Both the position numbers and the translations under genes were made by a program. Below, in pieces: positions 1 to 13,366 of a stretch of 64,000 nt of DNA (positions within the stretch are counted from its first letter, which is position 1; every line of letters starts with the position of its first letter). Origin of the DNA: Salvia splendens (lineage: Eukaryota; Streptophyta; Magnoliopsida; Lamiales; Lamiaceae). Under the pieces are notes generated by a model. That model was not told where the DNA came from, made no database searches, and saw only the letters and a list, made by a program, of their open reading frames with translations. The DNA is taken from NCBI RefSeq assembly GCF_004379255.2, contig NC_056040.1, positions 1,468,257-1,532,256 on the forward strand, given 5' to 3'.

Positions 1-2571
1 TCAAGCCACTGGATGCAAGACTCGATGGCATCCTCAATCTTCTTCTTGTCATCAGCTGGCAGCTTGGAGGCGATCTTCTCGTCCTTCACGGTGTTCCTCA
101 TGTTGTAGGCATAGTTCTCCAACGCATTCTTGGCCTCAACCTTCTTCTTGTGCTCCTCGTCCTCAGACTTGTACTTCTCCGCCTCCTGGACCATCTTCTC
201 GATGTCATCCTTGGAGAGCCTGCCCTTGTCGTTGGTGATTGTGATCTTGTTCTTCTGGCCAGTAGTCTTGTCCTCAGCCGAGACGTTGAGGATACCGTTG
301 GCGTCAATGTCGAAGCAGACAGTGATCTGAGGGACTCCCCTGGGGGCAGGTGGGATGCCGGAGAGCTCAAACTTTCCAAGGAGATTGTTGTCACGGGTCC
401 TCGTTCTCTCACCTTCATAGACCTGGATCAACACACCGGGCTGGTTGTCGGAGTAGGTCGAGAAGACCTGTTCCTTCTTGGTGGGAATGGTGGTGTTTCT
501 TGGGATCAAGACAGTCATGACACCTCCGGCAGTTTCCAACCCGAGGGAAAGGGGAGTGACATCAAGAAGCAACAGATCCTGGACCTTCTCATTACCCTCA
601 CCGCTCAAGATAGCAGCCTGGACTGCAGCACCATAGGCAACAGCCTCGTCGGGGTTAATGCTCTTGCAGAGCTCCTTGCCGTTGAAGAAATCCTGCAACA
701 ACTGCTGAACTTTGGGAATCCTAGTGGATCCTCCAACAAGGACAACATCATGCACAGAGCTCTTGTCCATCTTGGCATCTCTCAGGCACTTCTCAACAGG
801 CTCCATACACTTTCTGAACAAGTCCATGTTGAGCTCCTCAAACCTAGCACGGGTGATGGGGGCATAGAAATCAATACCCTCATATAGAGAGTCAATCTCA
901 ATGGTGGTCTGAGCAGTGGACGAAAGTGTCCTCTTCGCCCTCTCACAAGCTGTCCTCAACCTCCTCAGAGCTCTTGGGTTGCCGCTGATGTCCTTCTTGT
1001 TCTTCCTCTTAAACTCCTGAACAAAGTGGTTCACCATTCTGTTGTCGAAGTCCTCACCACCCAAGTGAGTGTCACCAGCAGTTGCCTTCACCTCGAAGAT
1101 ACCCTCCTCAATGGTCAGAAGAGAGACATCAAAAGTACCACCCCCAAGGTCGAAGATCAACACATTCTTCTCCCCAACGCTGGTCGCCTTCTTGTCAAGA
1201 CCATAGGCAATGGCAGCGGCAGTGGGCTCATTGATGATACGCATCACATTGAGGCCAGCAATGACTCCAGCATCTTTGGTGGCTTGACGCTGGGAGTCGT
1301 TGAAGTAAGCTGGGACAGTGACGACAGCGTTCTTCACTGCTGAACCAAGGTATGCCTCAGCAATCTCCCTCATTTTCATCAAAACCATGGAGGAGATCTC
1401 CTCAGCAGCAAAGTGCTTCTCCTCGCCCTTGTATTGAACACTGATCATAGGCTTCTCAGCAGGTCCGGCAAAAACCTTGAATGGCCACAATTTGATGTCG
1501 CTCTGAACAGAGGCATCAGTAAAACGCCTTCCAATCAACCTCTTAGCATCTGAAAAATAACCAAAATGGAACAATCAATAATCTATACTTAACCAAGGCT
1601 ACATAGAGTGTATATTCATTTAAGCATTCAATAACAATCGTGCATACCAACAGAATGAATACAATGTAACTATCACTGACAGGAGCAATATCAACCGTCG
1701 TAGTCCGATTAAATCCAAGGTGATAGAGTGAATTCATGCAAATTAAAGAACTACATCACAAGCTAAAAACAAAGCAATATATTAAGCCTATTTAAAATAT
1801 CTATTTTTCAAGTTATGGTTATGAACAGCTGGTTTATGTTGGATTCACATTAATTTACACCTCGTATAGCATAGTTCCAGTAGAAAATTACGTCGTAGTC
1901 ACTTAAAACTACAACAGCATATTCCTAAGATGACAATCGGTATCATATTGAATCAGATCGAAGGCGACATAGTAAAAACACAGATTCATGCTCAGCATCA
2001 TGCCTATTAAGATAATTCTACTTGTAGCTATTATGTCCTTTACCTACTAAACAAACAAAGCAGATCGACGCAGATACAGATGTTCCCGATTCAAAACCAA
2101 CCCAAATCAAAGGAAACACGGTAAATCAACTAAATCACAATCCAAAACAGATCTAGCAGACAAAATCATGCTCAGCATCATGCTTATTAAGATAATTCTA
2201 CTTATATCAACTGAATACTTTGCCTACTAATCGACGAACATATATATGCACACAATCCAAAACTACTAGAAATTCAAGGAAACACGTGAAATCAACTAAA
2301 TCACAATCTAAATCAGATCTTGCAGACAAAATCATTAAAAAAATAAAAAATCCGTACCAAAAACGGTGTTGATCGGGTTCATCGCGACCTGATTCTTCGC
2401 AGCGTCACCGATGAGACGCTCGGAGTCCGTGAAGCCGACATAGGACGGCGTGGTTCTGTTTCCCTGGTCATTGGCGATGATCTCAACACGGTCGTGCTGC
2501 CACACACCGACGCAAGAGTAGGTGGTGCCGAGATCGATCCCGATGGCCGGACCCTCTCCCTTTCCAGACAT
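1..2571 (-). CDS. HSP70: Cytosolic heat shock protein 70 (HSC70/HSP70), 3' end cut by window edge
   Basis: ATP-dependent chaperone that binds unfolded polypeptides together with J-proteins. Exon 1 is 2358-2571 (71 codons plus one base) and exon 2 runs from 1549 off the window at base 1; the intron 1550-2357 has GT..AG borders and splits the Asp codon after NPINTVF, the usual intron position in plant cytosolic HSP70 genes. The start is [19 protein letters not shown], including the nucleotide-binding phosphate loop ([12 protein letters not shown], about residues 13-24). About 587 residues are visible; the last readable part is [12 protein letters not shown] in the substrate-binding domain lid, so roughly 60 C-terminal residues, with the expected EEVD tail, lie outside. 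No N-terminal targeting peptide is seen, so it is cytosolic/nuclear. A heat-shock element lies 122 bp upstream of the ATG. Confidence 0.97.
1986..2336. repeat. Two-copy ~180-bp tandem duplication inside the HSP70 intron
   Basis: The block starting TCATGCTCAGCATCATGC at 1986 recurs at 2166, and both copies end in a similar CAGATCT.GCAGACAAAATCAT stretch (about 2150 and 2315). The copies differ by scattered substitutions and small indels, so the duplication is not recent. It lies wholly within the intron and does not touch either splice site. Confidence 0.8.
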
Positions 2572-2692
2572 AGTAGCAGTTTACAGATCTAATTGGGAGA
2601 GAGATGTGAAGGAAAACTAGATTTGAATTGAGAGGCTGGGCTACAGAAAATGAGTTGGTATTTGTATGTGAGGGAGGGAGCTAGCTTTGACG

Positions 2693-2705
2693 TTCTAGAA
2701 TGTTC
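2693..2705 (-). promoter_or_regulatory. Heat-shock element upstream of HSP70
   Basis: TTCTAGAATGTTC holds three alternating 5-bp units (TTC..GAA..TTC) in perfect spacing, followed by a fourth imperfect unit (TGAAT). This matches the binding site of heat-shock factor trimers. It is 122 bp upstream of the HSP70 start codon on a symmetric motif, so strand is nominal. It suggests that this copy is heat-inducible as well as constitutive. Confidence 0.75.
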
Positions 2706-5064
2706 TGAATAAACCCTAATTGTTAAGAGCCGTCGGATTGAAAATCGGACGGTGGGAGATGGGCTGCGGTCTTTGCGTGGAGGGAGTGCTAGGTTTGAAC
2801 GGTTTGAACATAGCCGCGCTTGGTTTTTATTTTTCTTCCTTTTTTCGTTTTTATTGTTTAAGAAACTTTTTCATTTTGTATGTTCATTTTAATTAGTTGG
2901 TAATACTATAACAAAGATCTTATTCTACTAAAACAATACTTCTTCATTGCACTCGTATCATTGCACTCGTATTTTCATTTTATAGATGGTCGACGATACG
3001 TTTCTAAGTACCTTGTAACAAACTTACTCGATTACCGAAATTATCGAATAAATGATATCTCAAATTTAGTATTGGAACTTAACCTCTTACAGTACGGTGT
3101 GCTTAGAGCCAAGGATGAGCAAAATATACGTAATGCAAAAATTCAATATGAACCAAACCGAAATTAAAAAATCAGTCCAAATGAATTTTTTAAAATATGA
3201 ATTAATCTAAAATAAATTATATATTATATGTAATAAAAATTAGTATAATTATTAACCTAAAGTATATAAAACATTTGTGTTGTACAAATATAATGGTATT
3301 TGCTGTAATAGATTTTTAGATTTTGATATTGGGTTTTCAAATTTCCGAAATTTTTTGCATTGGATTTTGTAATTTTACACTCCAAATTTTTGTGCAATTT
3401 TAGATTTTTCGGTTCGAATTCGGATTTTCATACCATTCGGAACATGTCGGACTCATTTTTTTCATAAAACATTAAATTTTCGAATCGGATCAAATTGACA
3501 AAAAATCAAATTATAAATCTAATAGTTCATCCCTAATTAAAAGACAAATCAAATAGTAGCCGTTAGACATGTCAAAACTTAACATATCACATATTTTAAT
3601 TCACAATTTGTAAATAGAAGCGATAGAGAGAAAAATTTATAAGAGTATTGTTGATGAAAATGAGATTCATCACAAATCTACTAATAATAGAAATTTTTAT
3701 TTCTATAAAACGGAGTAGATAGAGACCGATGGAAATATCAATTTTCATTAAAAATATAAAATATACATTATATATTGTAAATAACTAAGATGATGATAAT
3801 GGGCTAATAGTGTTTTGGGCCTCTATCTCTAAAATATGCACCGATTCTTTATTAATGGGCCGAACAAATTCCATTAACTTTATTTTCTTCATACTGTTGG
3901 ACTCGGTTTTAAAGGCTGTGAATATTGATAGCCCAATTTGAGTATTGTATAGTTGCTCATCAATATATAGGACAGGTGCATATATTCTTATTCCTAAATG
4001 CTTGCATAGGTTTTAGCTTTTAAACGAATGTCGATGGATGCGTTTGTAAACATGTTCAGTTAGAACATATCTTGACTAGTCGTGATTCGAATGTATCACA
4101 AGAGGAACACTAGGTTGAAGTACTCGATTTTGCGCAACCCAATTGGAAAGACATAGGTTAGCTAGATCCATTGTAGATGCATGCCGGAGACGAGCTGCAA
4201 AAAAAGGGCTTATTTGATCTTCACCCTGATTCGTCAGACTTTTATCACTTATATTTACTCTCAAATTTTATTACTTGAAGATTTCAAGTTGAGTAATGTT
4301 CCTTATGCTGGATTGGGAGTTTGAATCTTTTCAAGTTGTGATATAGTTAAATACGGCATTTATTTTTTTTCGTCTGGTTTTGTTTTAAACACATAGTTGT
4401 TATGTCATTTCTTTTATTATTGCTTGTATTGTTTTTAGATCAATTAAAAGGTCGTATTGTATTGTAACACATGACAAGGTCATTCCATATGCTCACCAAT
4501 GTGTCTGTCTTTTGCTTGTTTTTTATATTTTTTTATACCCTATTAATAAGTTTAATTTATTTCCCTCCAAAAAAAGTCACACACACGCCTCCAATGAGCA
4601 AAAAAGTATAAGTGGATTCAAATTTTTTATTGTGAGCATAAAAAGCACTTATTTTGTTATATTCATGTATTTCAATCATTTCACTTTACATCTATCATCC
4701 ATAAATACCGAAAAATTATTCAAAATTATTTTACTTACACTATTCAATTTTTATGTAGTATACAATCAATTCTACACATTACCAAGAATGCATACACTCA
4801 CACTTATTCTCTTACAACTCATGAAGAGTGTAGAGTATTTGCGTTGCGGATGTTCTGACAAGATATACCACACGATCAACGCGAAGCTGCCACATACACC
4901 TATGTAATAAATGTAGGTGCACGAATTTAATTTTGAATGAGAGGATATGATCATTTTGATGTACTCATAGGCAAGTAACTCATCCCAACTTACATATACT
5001 GTCCAATCAAACTATTCATTTAAATTCTCTCTAGTTGGAGAATTTGTGGAAATCATTGTTTCCT

Positions 5065-5777
5065 TGTGACAGAGGCAATCCACATTTCCAAGTCATGCAT
5101 TAAATTAAGATCCTCTTCCCTTTAGAGAAATTAGTTCAATTAATATTTGAAATTATTATCCATGTAAGATACATGGATATCATTAGCAGCGGATTTAGGG
5201 GTGCGAGAGGGGAGAGTGTTTGGTGGACTAACTTGTGGTGGTGTGATTTCTTTCGATCTTTGCTGACTGTGTAGTTGATCGTTTCTTTTGCTTCATGTTT
5301 TATGTGTTGACGGTAGGTATATTTGTCATATTCTTTACATTTGTTCCTTTTTCATTTGTTTATTCATGTTACTTGTTAAGCCGTTGTAGCTCTTGAACAT
5401 TGTATTGATGTTGCGGATCAATTGATATGTTTTGAATCTTTTACAAAAATGCAAAAAAAAAATCACTAGCATACTTATTATAGTTTTTATAAAATTGTAG
5501 CACTGTTATTAGTAGATTATTATATTGAAGCACGACTATGCTTGGATCAAGTGAATGCCCCACAACCACATCTTTTTATATTCTGACAACTTAATTTCGA
5601 CTTCACTTCAATAAATATTATTGTGAGTTTTGTTTATTTTTAGTGGACCTTAATTAATTATTTAATAGCAAGACCGAGACACTCGTATGAATTATATCCG
5701 TAGCAAAACATAAGTTCAAATATAAAGAATTTACTTTTTATTTTGAATAAATCGATATATGGATTGCCTCTGTCACA
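5065..5777. mobile_element. Unclassified 713-bp element with 18-bp perfect terminal inverted repeats
   Basis: TGTGACAGAGGCAATCCA at 5065-5082 is repeated as its exact reverse complement at 5760-5777. The interior is AT-rich and non-coding. No clear target-site duplication is visible in the flanks, so superfamily assignment is open. An exact 18-bp inverted pair about 0.7 kb apart is unlikely by chance and fits a non-autonomous DNA transposon whose flanks have decayed. Confidence 0.55.
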
Positions 5778-7551
5778 TTGAATAAAACAATACTATACGT
5801 TATACTATTCATACAAAATACAGATAATTCGATGTTACACAAATAAAATTAGCTTGCTTCTACGTGAATGCATACTAAATAATCACACTGAATATTGTTA
5901 GACGAAACTGTTGAGTATGAAGCCTGAAAAGAAGTTTATCAGTTCGCATATTTAGGCATAACTCAATTTCCATCGTGGATAGGATTTAGGTTCATTTTCC
6001 AGTCTATATGTACGCCATCTTTCACTATAAATTGCATCCGAAAATCATATAGTGATATATTTGGCTTAACATCGTCCTTTGACGTAATTACATTGTATTA
6101 AATTGCATAAACAATTTCTTTGTTTATTTCATTTATATTCGTTATTATCTGTGTTTATTTTGCCAGAAGAAAGTATCGATATATTTGAAAAATTAAGTAA
6201 AAGGTAGCATCGGCTTGTAGTTTCGTGGATCATATATTATGAAAATCGTTTAGGGGGGATTGTAACATTTTTCATGTGTTTTGAATCTTTTAATGACTGC
6301 AATTGTAAAATCCTAACTTGAAGTTGAATAAGAAAATACTTTAATTTCTTCACACATGATTTATGATGTGAATGTTAGCTAAATATCAGCATTCCAAACT
6401 TTTCATACAAATAATAAATATTTTATCCATTAATCATAAAAAAATAGCTAGTACAATGATGATGATGATGATAATTTTCATTGGCATACTAATATCCAAA
6501 CAGTTGTACGATTCAATACAATTTTAGAATTAATAACGTACCGACAAGGCAATCTTCATATATACTAGTACTATTGATATTTATTATAACTACTATTATT
6601 TGATTGATCGAGAAAATTCGAGATCATCCCATTGTGCTCTAGATCCAAGTCACACTTTCTTTTAGCTAGCTACATCCTTAATTTTTGGTTTAATACAATA
6701 AAATTAAGTTCATATATGTATTTAAATCAAGCTTAATGTATCTACAATTCAAGTTTAATGCACTACAATATGAGCATTTGTGTCGCACTTCGTTAGCTCG
6801 GCAGGAGTCAAGAATGGCAAGTTCAAAAATACCTGTGGGGTGAGATACATCGAAGAAGGTTGTTGTCGACGTCTGAAGGGAGAATAGGTGCGGCGGTTTC
6901 AATAGCTATGGTTGACAAACAAGAACAAATTAAATATAATGGAATTAGAAGTAACTCCACCGAAGGCGGAGTTTCATTGATTTTTCCTGTTGTCATGGGC
7001 TGACGATACTCTTTCAAATATTCAAGGTCGATCTAGAAACTTGTAATTATACTTAATTTTACCAAACAATGTGTTGTAGATATTTATAAGACATGATTTT
7101 TGAAATGTTACGTGACACTTAAAACATAAAAGACATCTCAATCGAACATATAATGCATATGACAGAACGGCGTTTTAATTATATAAGCTCTTCCCTCACA
7201 TAAACTAAGCTCAATCATCCAACTTATTTTGAAATACTATAAATTTGTAGTAATATTTTATTAAAAGGTTAAAAACCATATTGTCCACTGCTTAGCATAA
7301 ACTAAGCCCCAGACTTCTTTTTAGTTGTAATTTTATTGCCAAATGTGTGCACTGTGACCGACGGTCTTTATTATACTCCATATTTATATACAGTAATTAT
7401 TTATTTATTAAATTTTGTGTTTGTGGGTGTATGATTTTATATAGTAAAATTAATTAAAAATCAATAAAACTTTGAGGAATGAATATTTAGGATTCTCAGA
7501 AAAAAAAAGAACCAAATGCTTGAGGAATATTCCTTCCTGGTTGAAAATATA

Positions 7552-7777
7552 TACTCCCTCCGTCCCTAAAGAATATGCACTTTGGGATCGGTACGAGTTT
7601 TAATGTAAAATTGATCAAGTAAGAGACGGGTAGAGAGAAAAAGTAACTAAAGTGTTGTTAGTGGAGAATGAGTCCACCTCATTAGAGAGAAATGACTCTC
7701 TAAAATTAGAAAGTGCATATTCTTGCGGAACGGACTAAAAAGTAAAGAGTGCATATTCTTATGGGACGGATGGAGTA
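7552..7777. mobile_element. Stowaway (Tc1/mariner) MITE
   Basis: Starts TA-CTCCCTCCGTCCCTAAAG and ends GGGACGGATGGAG-TA, the typical Stowaway TIR with a TA target duplication. The interior has the motif GTGCATATTCTT near its right end, twice, with its complement AAGAATATGCAC near the left end. About 226 bp, non-coding. Confidence 0.85.
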
Positions 7778-9335
7778 TTGATTTTCACCCAATTAAAATG
7801 ATGAAATATAGAATAATATAAACATATCTATGAAGAATTGGGGTTGGTGGAGGATGATGACGATACGACCATTGATCAAAGAATTATAGGAAAAAATAAA
7901 GAAATCGTAAATATTAGAAAAAACAAAATTATATTGCAAAACAACAGCATCTTGTCCCATTTCGTTGGAATATTGCTGTTTAGATTCAATATTTCCTGAA
8001 ACCAACTCTTGTCGATATAGTAAATCAATTAACAATGTAATTCTGAAGCATATTAAATAATAATATGTCGAAATCACAAGAGTAAAAATGATGCAACTTT
8101 TTTTCAATAATGTGACCGTTTTTTAATAGTTATATAGGCAAAATCATGTCTCTAAAATATCTTATACTATCAATAACATCCACATAATACACATAATTTC
8201 ATGTATGTATCATAATATAACATAATCGACTATAATTGGGTGGCAAACTGTTAATTATTTTGACTCGGTAGCATCCAAATGGCATTCATGTAGATACTTA
8301 TATTCTTTTTGAAACTAAAATAGAAGATGAATTTTTCATAAAAAAAATATTTTGAATATTGAAATGGAGTTTAGGGCTATGGTTTGAACTAATCAATTGT
8401 TATTACATCGTTACGGATTACTGAGGATGGCATGCTTACACCCTACATAGTGTAAAAGCATGTCACGCGACTCTACCCTGTCACCCAATCAGCACCGCAT
8501 GTGGGGTAAACCCGTTGGATGGGTGGTGCGACTAGATACGAAAATATCAAATTATGATTAATTGGGTTAATTGCGGGAAAGTCATGAATTTTGGCCAGCA
8601 TAAGGTCTATTATATAACTTTGACAATTAGTTGGAAAATTCGCGAATTCTTTTTTTCAATTTTCTCATGCTAAAAAATCAAATTTCTTACTATTTTTAAT
8701 ATGTTGTTGATCTATGGCACACATGTTTCAAATTTACTATTTTTAATATTTTGTTGATCTATTGCAGACATGTTTCAAATTTATGTATGATTTGGGAACC
8801 AAAATACTTTAGCTTAATATTAGACGGGGTTTTCAATATTTTTCTTATTAAAATTAATTGCTTTTGTGAGGAAATACATATTTGCAAAAATTCACATATA
8901 TCGGCTTTAACGTCATACCAAATACAAATAAATGGGACAATTGAAAAAATGTCAAAGTTATGATATACAACTATTGTAGTTTTTAAAGATGTGTGTTTGG
9001 CCAAAATTTAATCAAACTTCATTGTTTTTCCGGCAATTTACACTAAATATAATTTCACCCAAATTAAACCAAGCAAAAAAATCAAGAAAAGTGTTAGGTT
9101 TTTATAATTGATTCTCAACGCTGCGGGACTAACCAAAATTTGACCAAAATTCATAGTTTTCCGACAATTCACCGTAAGTAATTTGTGATGATTATTTGAA
9201 TATTATTAATAGTTTAGTGTGCCGAAAATGGTTGAAAGTATTTTTAATATTCTCGTTTTATTTATACATAAATATTTACACTATTACACCCAGCAAAAAA
9301 TTTTGTCACACTTCTCCAACCGCATCGCAACCGCG

Positions 9336-9345
9336 TTTATAAATA
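9336..9345 (+). promoter_or_regulatory. Putative TATA box of the FUSC gene
   Basis: TTTATAAATA lies 118 bp upstream of the ATG at 9463, a suitable distance for a transcription start near 9370-9380 and a short leader. Confidence 0.55.
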
Positions 9346-9462
9346 AGTCCATCCATCATTTTCTTGCAAGAATCACTCCATCCTTTTCCCTTCCAAAAAA
9401 CACTACGTTACTTCTTAACAAAACTCCAAAGTAAAGAGGAAAAAAAAAGATCATAGCACCAA

Positions 9463-12400
9463 ATGGGAAGCACCACCTGCACAGTGGCGGAGCGCCGCCG
9501 CGCCGCGTGGCGCACGCGGCTGCGCTCCGCGTCACGCACCGCTGCGGCCTGCGCCGCGGTGGGCGTGACCACGCTCTACGGCCCAGAGTTCCTCCGGGCC
9601 CGCCACATAAAGTTCGCAGCGTTCTCCTACCTGACCGCCGTAACGATCATCTCTGACGCCACGGCCGGGGAGGCGCTGCGCGGATGCTGGCACGCGTTCT
9701 GCGCCACGGCGCAGGTCGTGCCGCTGGCCGTGCTGTGGCGCTGGCTCCTGGGCCCAGCGGCCCAGATGCCACCCCTAGCCGCAGGCGCGGCCGTGGCCGC
9801 GGGTGCCTTCGCGGTGGCGCTGCCGGAATGCACGCACCTGACCGCGAAGAAGATCGCGTTCGGGCAGATCGTGCTGGTCAGCTGCGCGGCGGTGCTCGGC
9901 GATGGGTCGACGGGCGGTTACATGCACCCGGTGTACCTCGGCGCGAGCACGGCGCTGGGAGCATTGGCGGCGCTGTTCGCTTTGCTCCTGCCGTACCCGA
10001 GCCGAGCCTCTAGTAAGGTATGGTGGTTTTTGGTAAAAGTTAGTGTGTTATGAATAAAAGTTATAGAAGTGATAATTCGTCAGTATAAAATATTATAGGA
10101 GTATTTATTATTTTGATTAAATGTAGTTCTTGGTTAAAATTATTGTTGATTTAATTTACGAAAAGTGAACTAATTGAATAAAATGATCCGTCATTTTTTT
10201 CATTAATTCGTAGTACTTCGATTTAGCTTCATAATGAAATCTTAAATTTTGGATTTTACACTTTGGTTAACAAGATGTGAGAATACAATAGATTATCATT
10301 TACGTGGTATGTGTAATGTATGTGAGTAGTAAATACTACTATATATATTCTTTTCCTCCGTTAAAAAAAATAGTATTCATCTTTTCCGTTTTGATTTATC
10401 CATCAAAATTAGTGCTATCATATTCTCTTGTTTCAAGGTAAATATTACATTTTCCTTCTCAATTTATCTCACAAAAGATTCACAATTCATTTTTTAAAAA
10501 ATTCTCTCTAGCATTGATATTTAAAAATATATTCTCTCTATATTTAATATATATAAAAACATTTTTTAAAATCTCGTGACATCTACCTTGGGACGGAGAG
10601 AGTACAAAAATAGAACATTACTCTCAATTTATTCTTCACTTTTTATATTTCTGCCTCATTATTTTTTTGTGCTTTCTCTCTTTTACTTTGTCCACTTTAT
10701 CTATTTTTCTATCAAATTTTATCTATTCCTCTCTTATATTTTTACCAATTTTCCAATAAAACTCGTGGCGTCTGCCAATGAGACAATATTCAGTAGACTG
10801 GTGGAGTATTATTTTTCTTCTAATCTTGATATCATTTTAAGATAAGATTAATATATTTAACAATTGAAATATACAGTAGTAATAATTTAATATACAAAAT
10901 CAAACCAAATTAAATAATTCGTTTAATTTATTTGTCGTTCTTAAGAACTCAATTATTCGATTCGGCCATGTTGTCCACTTTGACGTGTTAGAGCATGATT
11001 CGGAAAATATACGATTTGATATTTAGAATTTAAACTTGCTTTCCTAAGGTCTTTTATCAAATCATAAAATTTCATTTACGCATGTGTCATTAGTAACTAA
11101 TTTAATTTTCGAAATTGTATCGTACCTTATTTTAGTTATTCAATGAATCTTAATATCATAATTCTTTTTCTTCAACATGTTTATACATAAATACTTTATT
11201 TTATTTTTATATTTTCATTTAATAAAATAAATTGTTCTTTTATAATCTCAATCAAATAGGTAGTACATAACCTAAGGAAGCTAGAGAAAAAAAAAACTTT
11301 CATACTTTCTGATTTTTTGCACTCTATTACTTTTTTATCTATTTATTTAACATATTCAATGTCTCTTTCTTAAATTTCATGCGGAAAAGTTTCACCTCAA
11401 CTATGAGAGAACGGATGGAGTAGTAGTTATACAAAACTAGTTTATTATTGAGTCAAAATACTACTATAGCAAGTTAGACAATCTTAGGCGAACGATATTT
11501 TTTCTTCGACTACAGGTGGAAGAGCTCTGCCGATTGTATGCCGAGAATGCTTCACAGAGAATGAACCTATACCTACGCGCTCTAACCGCGACGGACAAGC
11601 AAACCAAGATCGAACTCATCTCACAATCCAAGCCCTTGTCCGAAACCGGATCCAAGCTTTTCCAAAGCATCAAAATCTCCGAGGTAATTAACTAACTAAC
11701 TACTCTCCCAAAATTCCTCCTTCATATTCCAGAATCATCAACTCAACCATTCTCTCTTTAGGATGGATTATGGTGGGAAAGGCCATGGAGAAAACCAACC
11801 AAGCTAGGAGAGAGACTTCAAAACATGGAGCTTGAGATGAGAGGAATAGAATACTCCTTGATTTCTTCTGCTACAGCCACTCCATTTCAAGGAGCAGAGC
11901 AGCAACAAATCTCCGAATTCACGCAAGCTATATCCACACGCATCGAGGAGAGAATCGAGCAGCTTCGTTGCTACTCTCCTTTCAACTCCAAAGTCGAAAC
12001 AGAACTCATGCCAAACTCATCATCCTTGCCCGATCCAAAGCTCCCATCCCGGAACCTCGGATGGCTCTCGTTCTACCTCTCGTGCATACACATGTTCCTC
12101 AACGAGGCTGCGTGCTGCAACTCTGAGCCTCCAACGAAGACAGAAACAGGACTCAAACGCTGGATTCCCAGCCACGAGAGGCTGATGTTCGCGACAAAAT
12201 GCTCGCTCACCCTCAGCCTGGCAGTGCTGCTGGGGCTGCTATTCGACAAGGAGAACGGATGCTGGGCGGGCCTCACAATCGCCATCAGCTTCGTTGAAGG
12301 AAGGCAGGCGATATTCACGGTGGCTAACTCAAGACTGCAGGGGACGGCTCTGGGATCGGTCTATGGAGTGATATGCTGTTTTCTCTTCCACTACGAAGTG

Positions 12401-13285
12401 CTGAGGCTTCTGGCGCTTCTTCCGTGGATCATCGTCACGACCTCTCTGCGACACAGCAGAATGTTCGGGCAAACAGGCGGAGTGTCTGCAGCCATAGGAG
12501 CGTTGGTGATACTCGGGAGGAAGAACTACGGTGTTCCCACTGAATTTGCCATTGCTCGGCTCACAGAGGTTTTTATAGGCATAACGGCCTTCATTGTCGT
12601 GGAGCTCTTCCTGCAGCCGACCACAGCAGCCACGCTAGCCAGGAATCACGCGTATTTAACAGTTTCCGCCCTGCAAGACTGCGTAAAAGGAACAAGAATG
12701 CAGAAAAACCAAACAAGCGATGAGTTTCGTGATATGAAAGAGAGGGAAAGGCATCTGAATCAACTAGTCTCTCAGCTGAAAGGGTTAGTAGCAGATGCAG
12801 AGACGGAGCCCGGGTTCTGGTTCCTCCCCTTCCGGGCTTCTTGCTACAAGAAGCTCGTTCGATCCTTGACCAACGCCGTGGATATGCTGTGCTTCATCAC
12901 CCACAATCTTGAGCTGCTCTCCAAGCTAGCTGAGACTGAATCAGGAAGCAAATTTCAGGAACAGATAAACAACGAGGTGCATCTATTTGAGGAGACCTTA
13001 AGCTCTACGTGTATACATCTCGAGCAAGGGATCATCACTAAGCCTCAAGTAGTCTTAGAGGATATGGAGGCCGGGAAGCTATGCAGTCGAGAAAAACCAG
13101 GTGTTCCGTTGACAGAACAGACAGAGGCCTCCCTTGCTCGAGAGGACGAAGAAGAAGATGGTAAAAATCTAAGAGAAATGGTGATTCAGTATCTGAATGC
13201 AACAAGATTTTGCATCTCTTCATTGATGAAAGAGATGGAAGATATCAAGTTTTGCTTGACAGATATAGGATCATTGGTAGATTAA
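9463..13285 (+). CDS. FUSC-family (aromatic acid exporter-like) membrane transporter
   Basis: Likely plasma-membrane or organelle transporter of the fusaric acid resistance / p-hydroxybenzoate efflux (AaeB-like) superfamily; the substrate in plants is not known to me. Exons 9463-10017, 11516-11683 and 11762-13285, all phase 0, give 748 residues. Exon 1 carries about six hydrophobic segments (residues ~25-180). Exon 3 holds a second membrane block (~380-530) with the FUSC-type segment FVEGRQAIFTVANSRLQGT, preceded by a soluble linker and followed by a helical C-terminal tail rich in acidic residues (AREDEEEDGK). The two-block layout is usual for the family. Exon 1 is strikingly GC-rich (third positions nearly all G or C) compared with exon 3 and the AT-rich flanks. 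Start chosen as the first ATG after the TATA box. Family call firm; role uncertain. Confidence 0.9.
10349..10604. mobile_element. Decayed Stowaway-like MITE in intron 1 of the FUSC gene
   Basis: The right end GGGACGGAGAGAG-TA at 10590-10604 is a good Stowaway terminus; the left end (TTTTCCTCCGTTAAAA, about 10351) is degenerate. A related tract continues to about 10810, ending GACTGGTGGAGTAT, which may be part of a second decayed copy. Exact limits are uncertain. Confidence 0.5.
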
Positions 13286-13366
13286 CTCAACATATTTATC
13301 TAGATAAAGATTCAATAATTTAGTAGTAGTATTAGTAGTGTATATATATATAGTATATGTGTGCAA

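Larger units (their letters stand above)
2720..9330. other. Gene-free AT-rich intergenic DNA between HSP70 and the FUSC gene
   Basis: No open reading frame here resembles a protein family or carries exon-like composition; the longest are 60-105 codons in AT-rich sequence. The region holds an unclassified TIR element (5065-5777) and a Stowaway MITE (7552-7777), listed separately. At about 8570-9180 there are two similar stretches with the phrase CATGAATTTTGG or its relatives in opposite orientation, possibly an old, decayed TIR element, but I could not fix its ends. Confidence 0.6.

Noticed and set aside
9627..10013. Long open frames overlapping FUSC exon 1 on both strands
   Set aside because: They are shadows of a GC-rich exon, where stop codons are rare; only the 9463 frame has membrane segments and joins exons 2 and 3 in phase.
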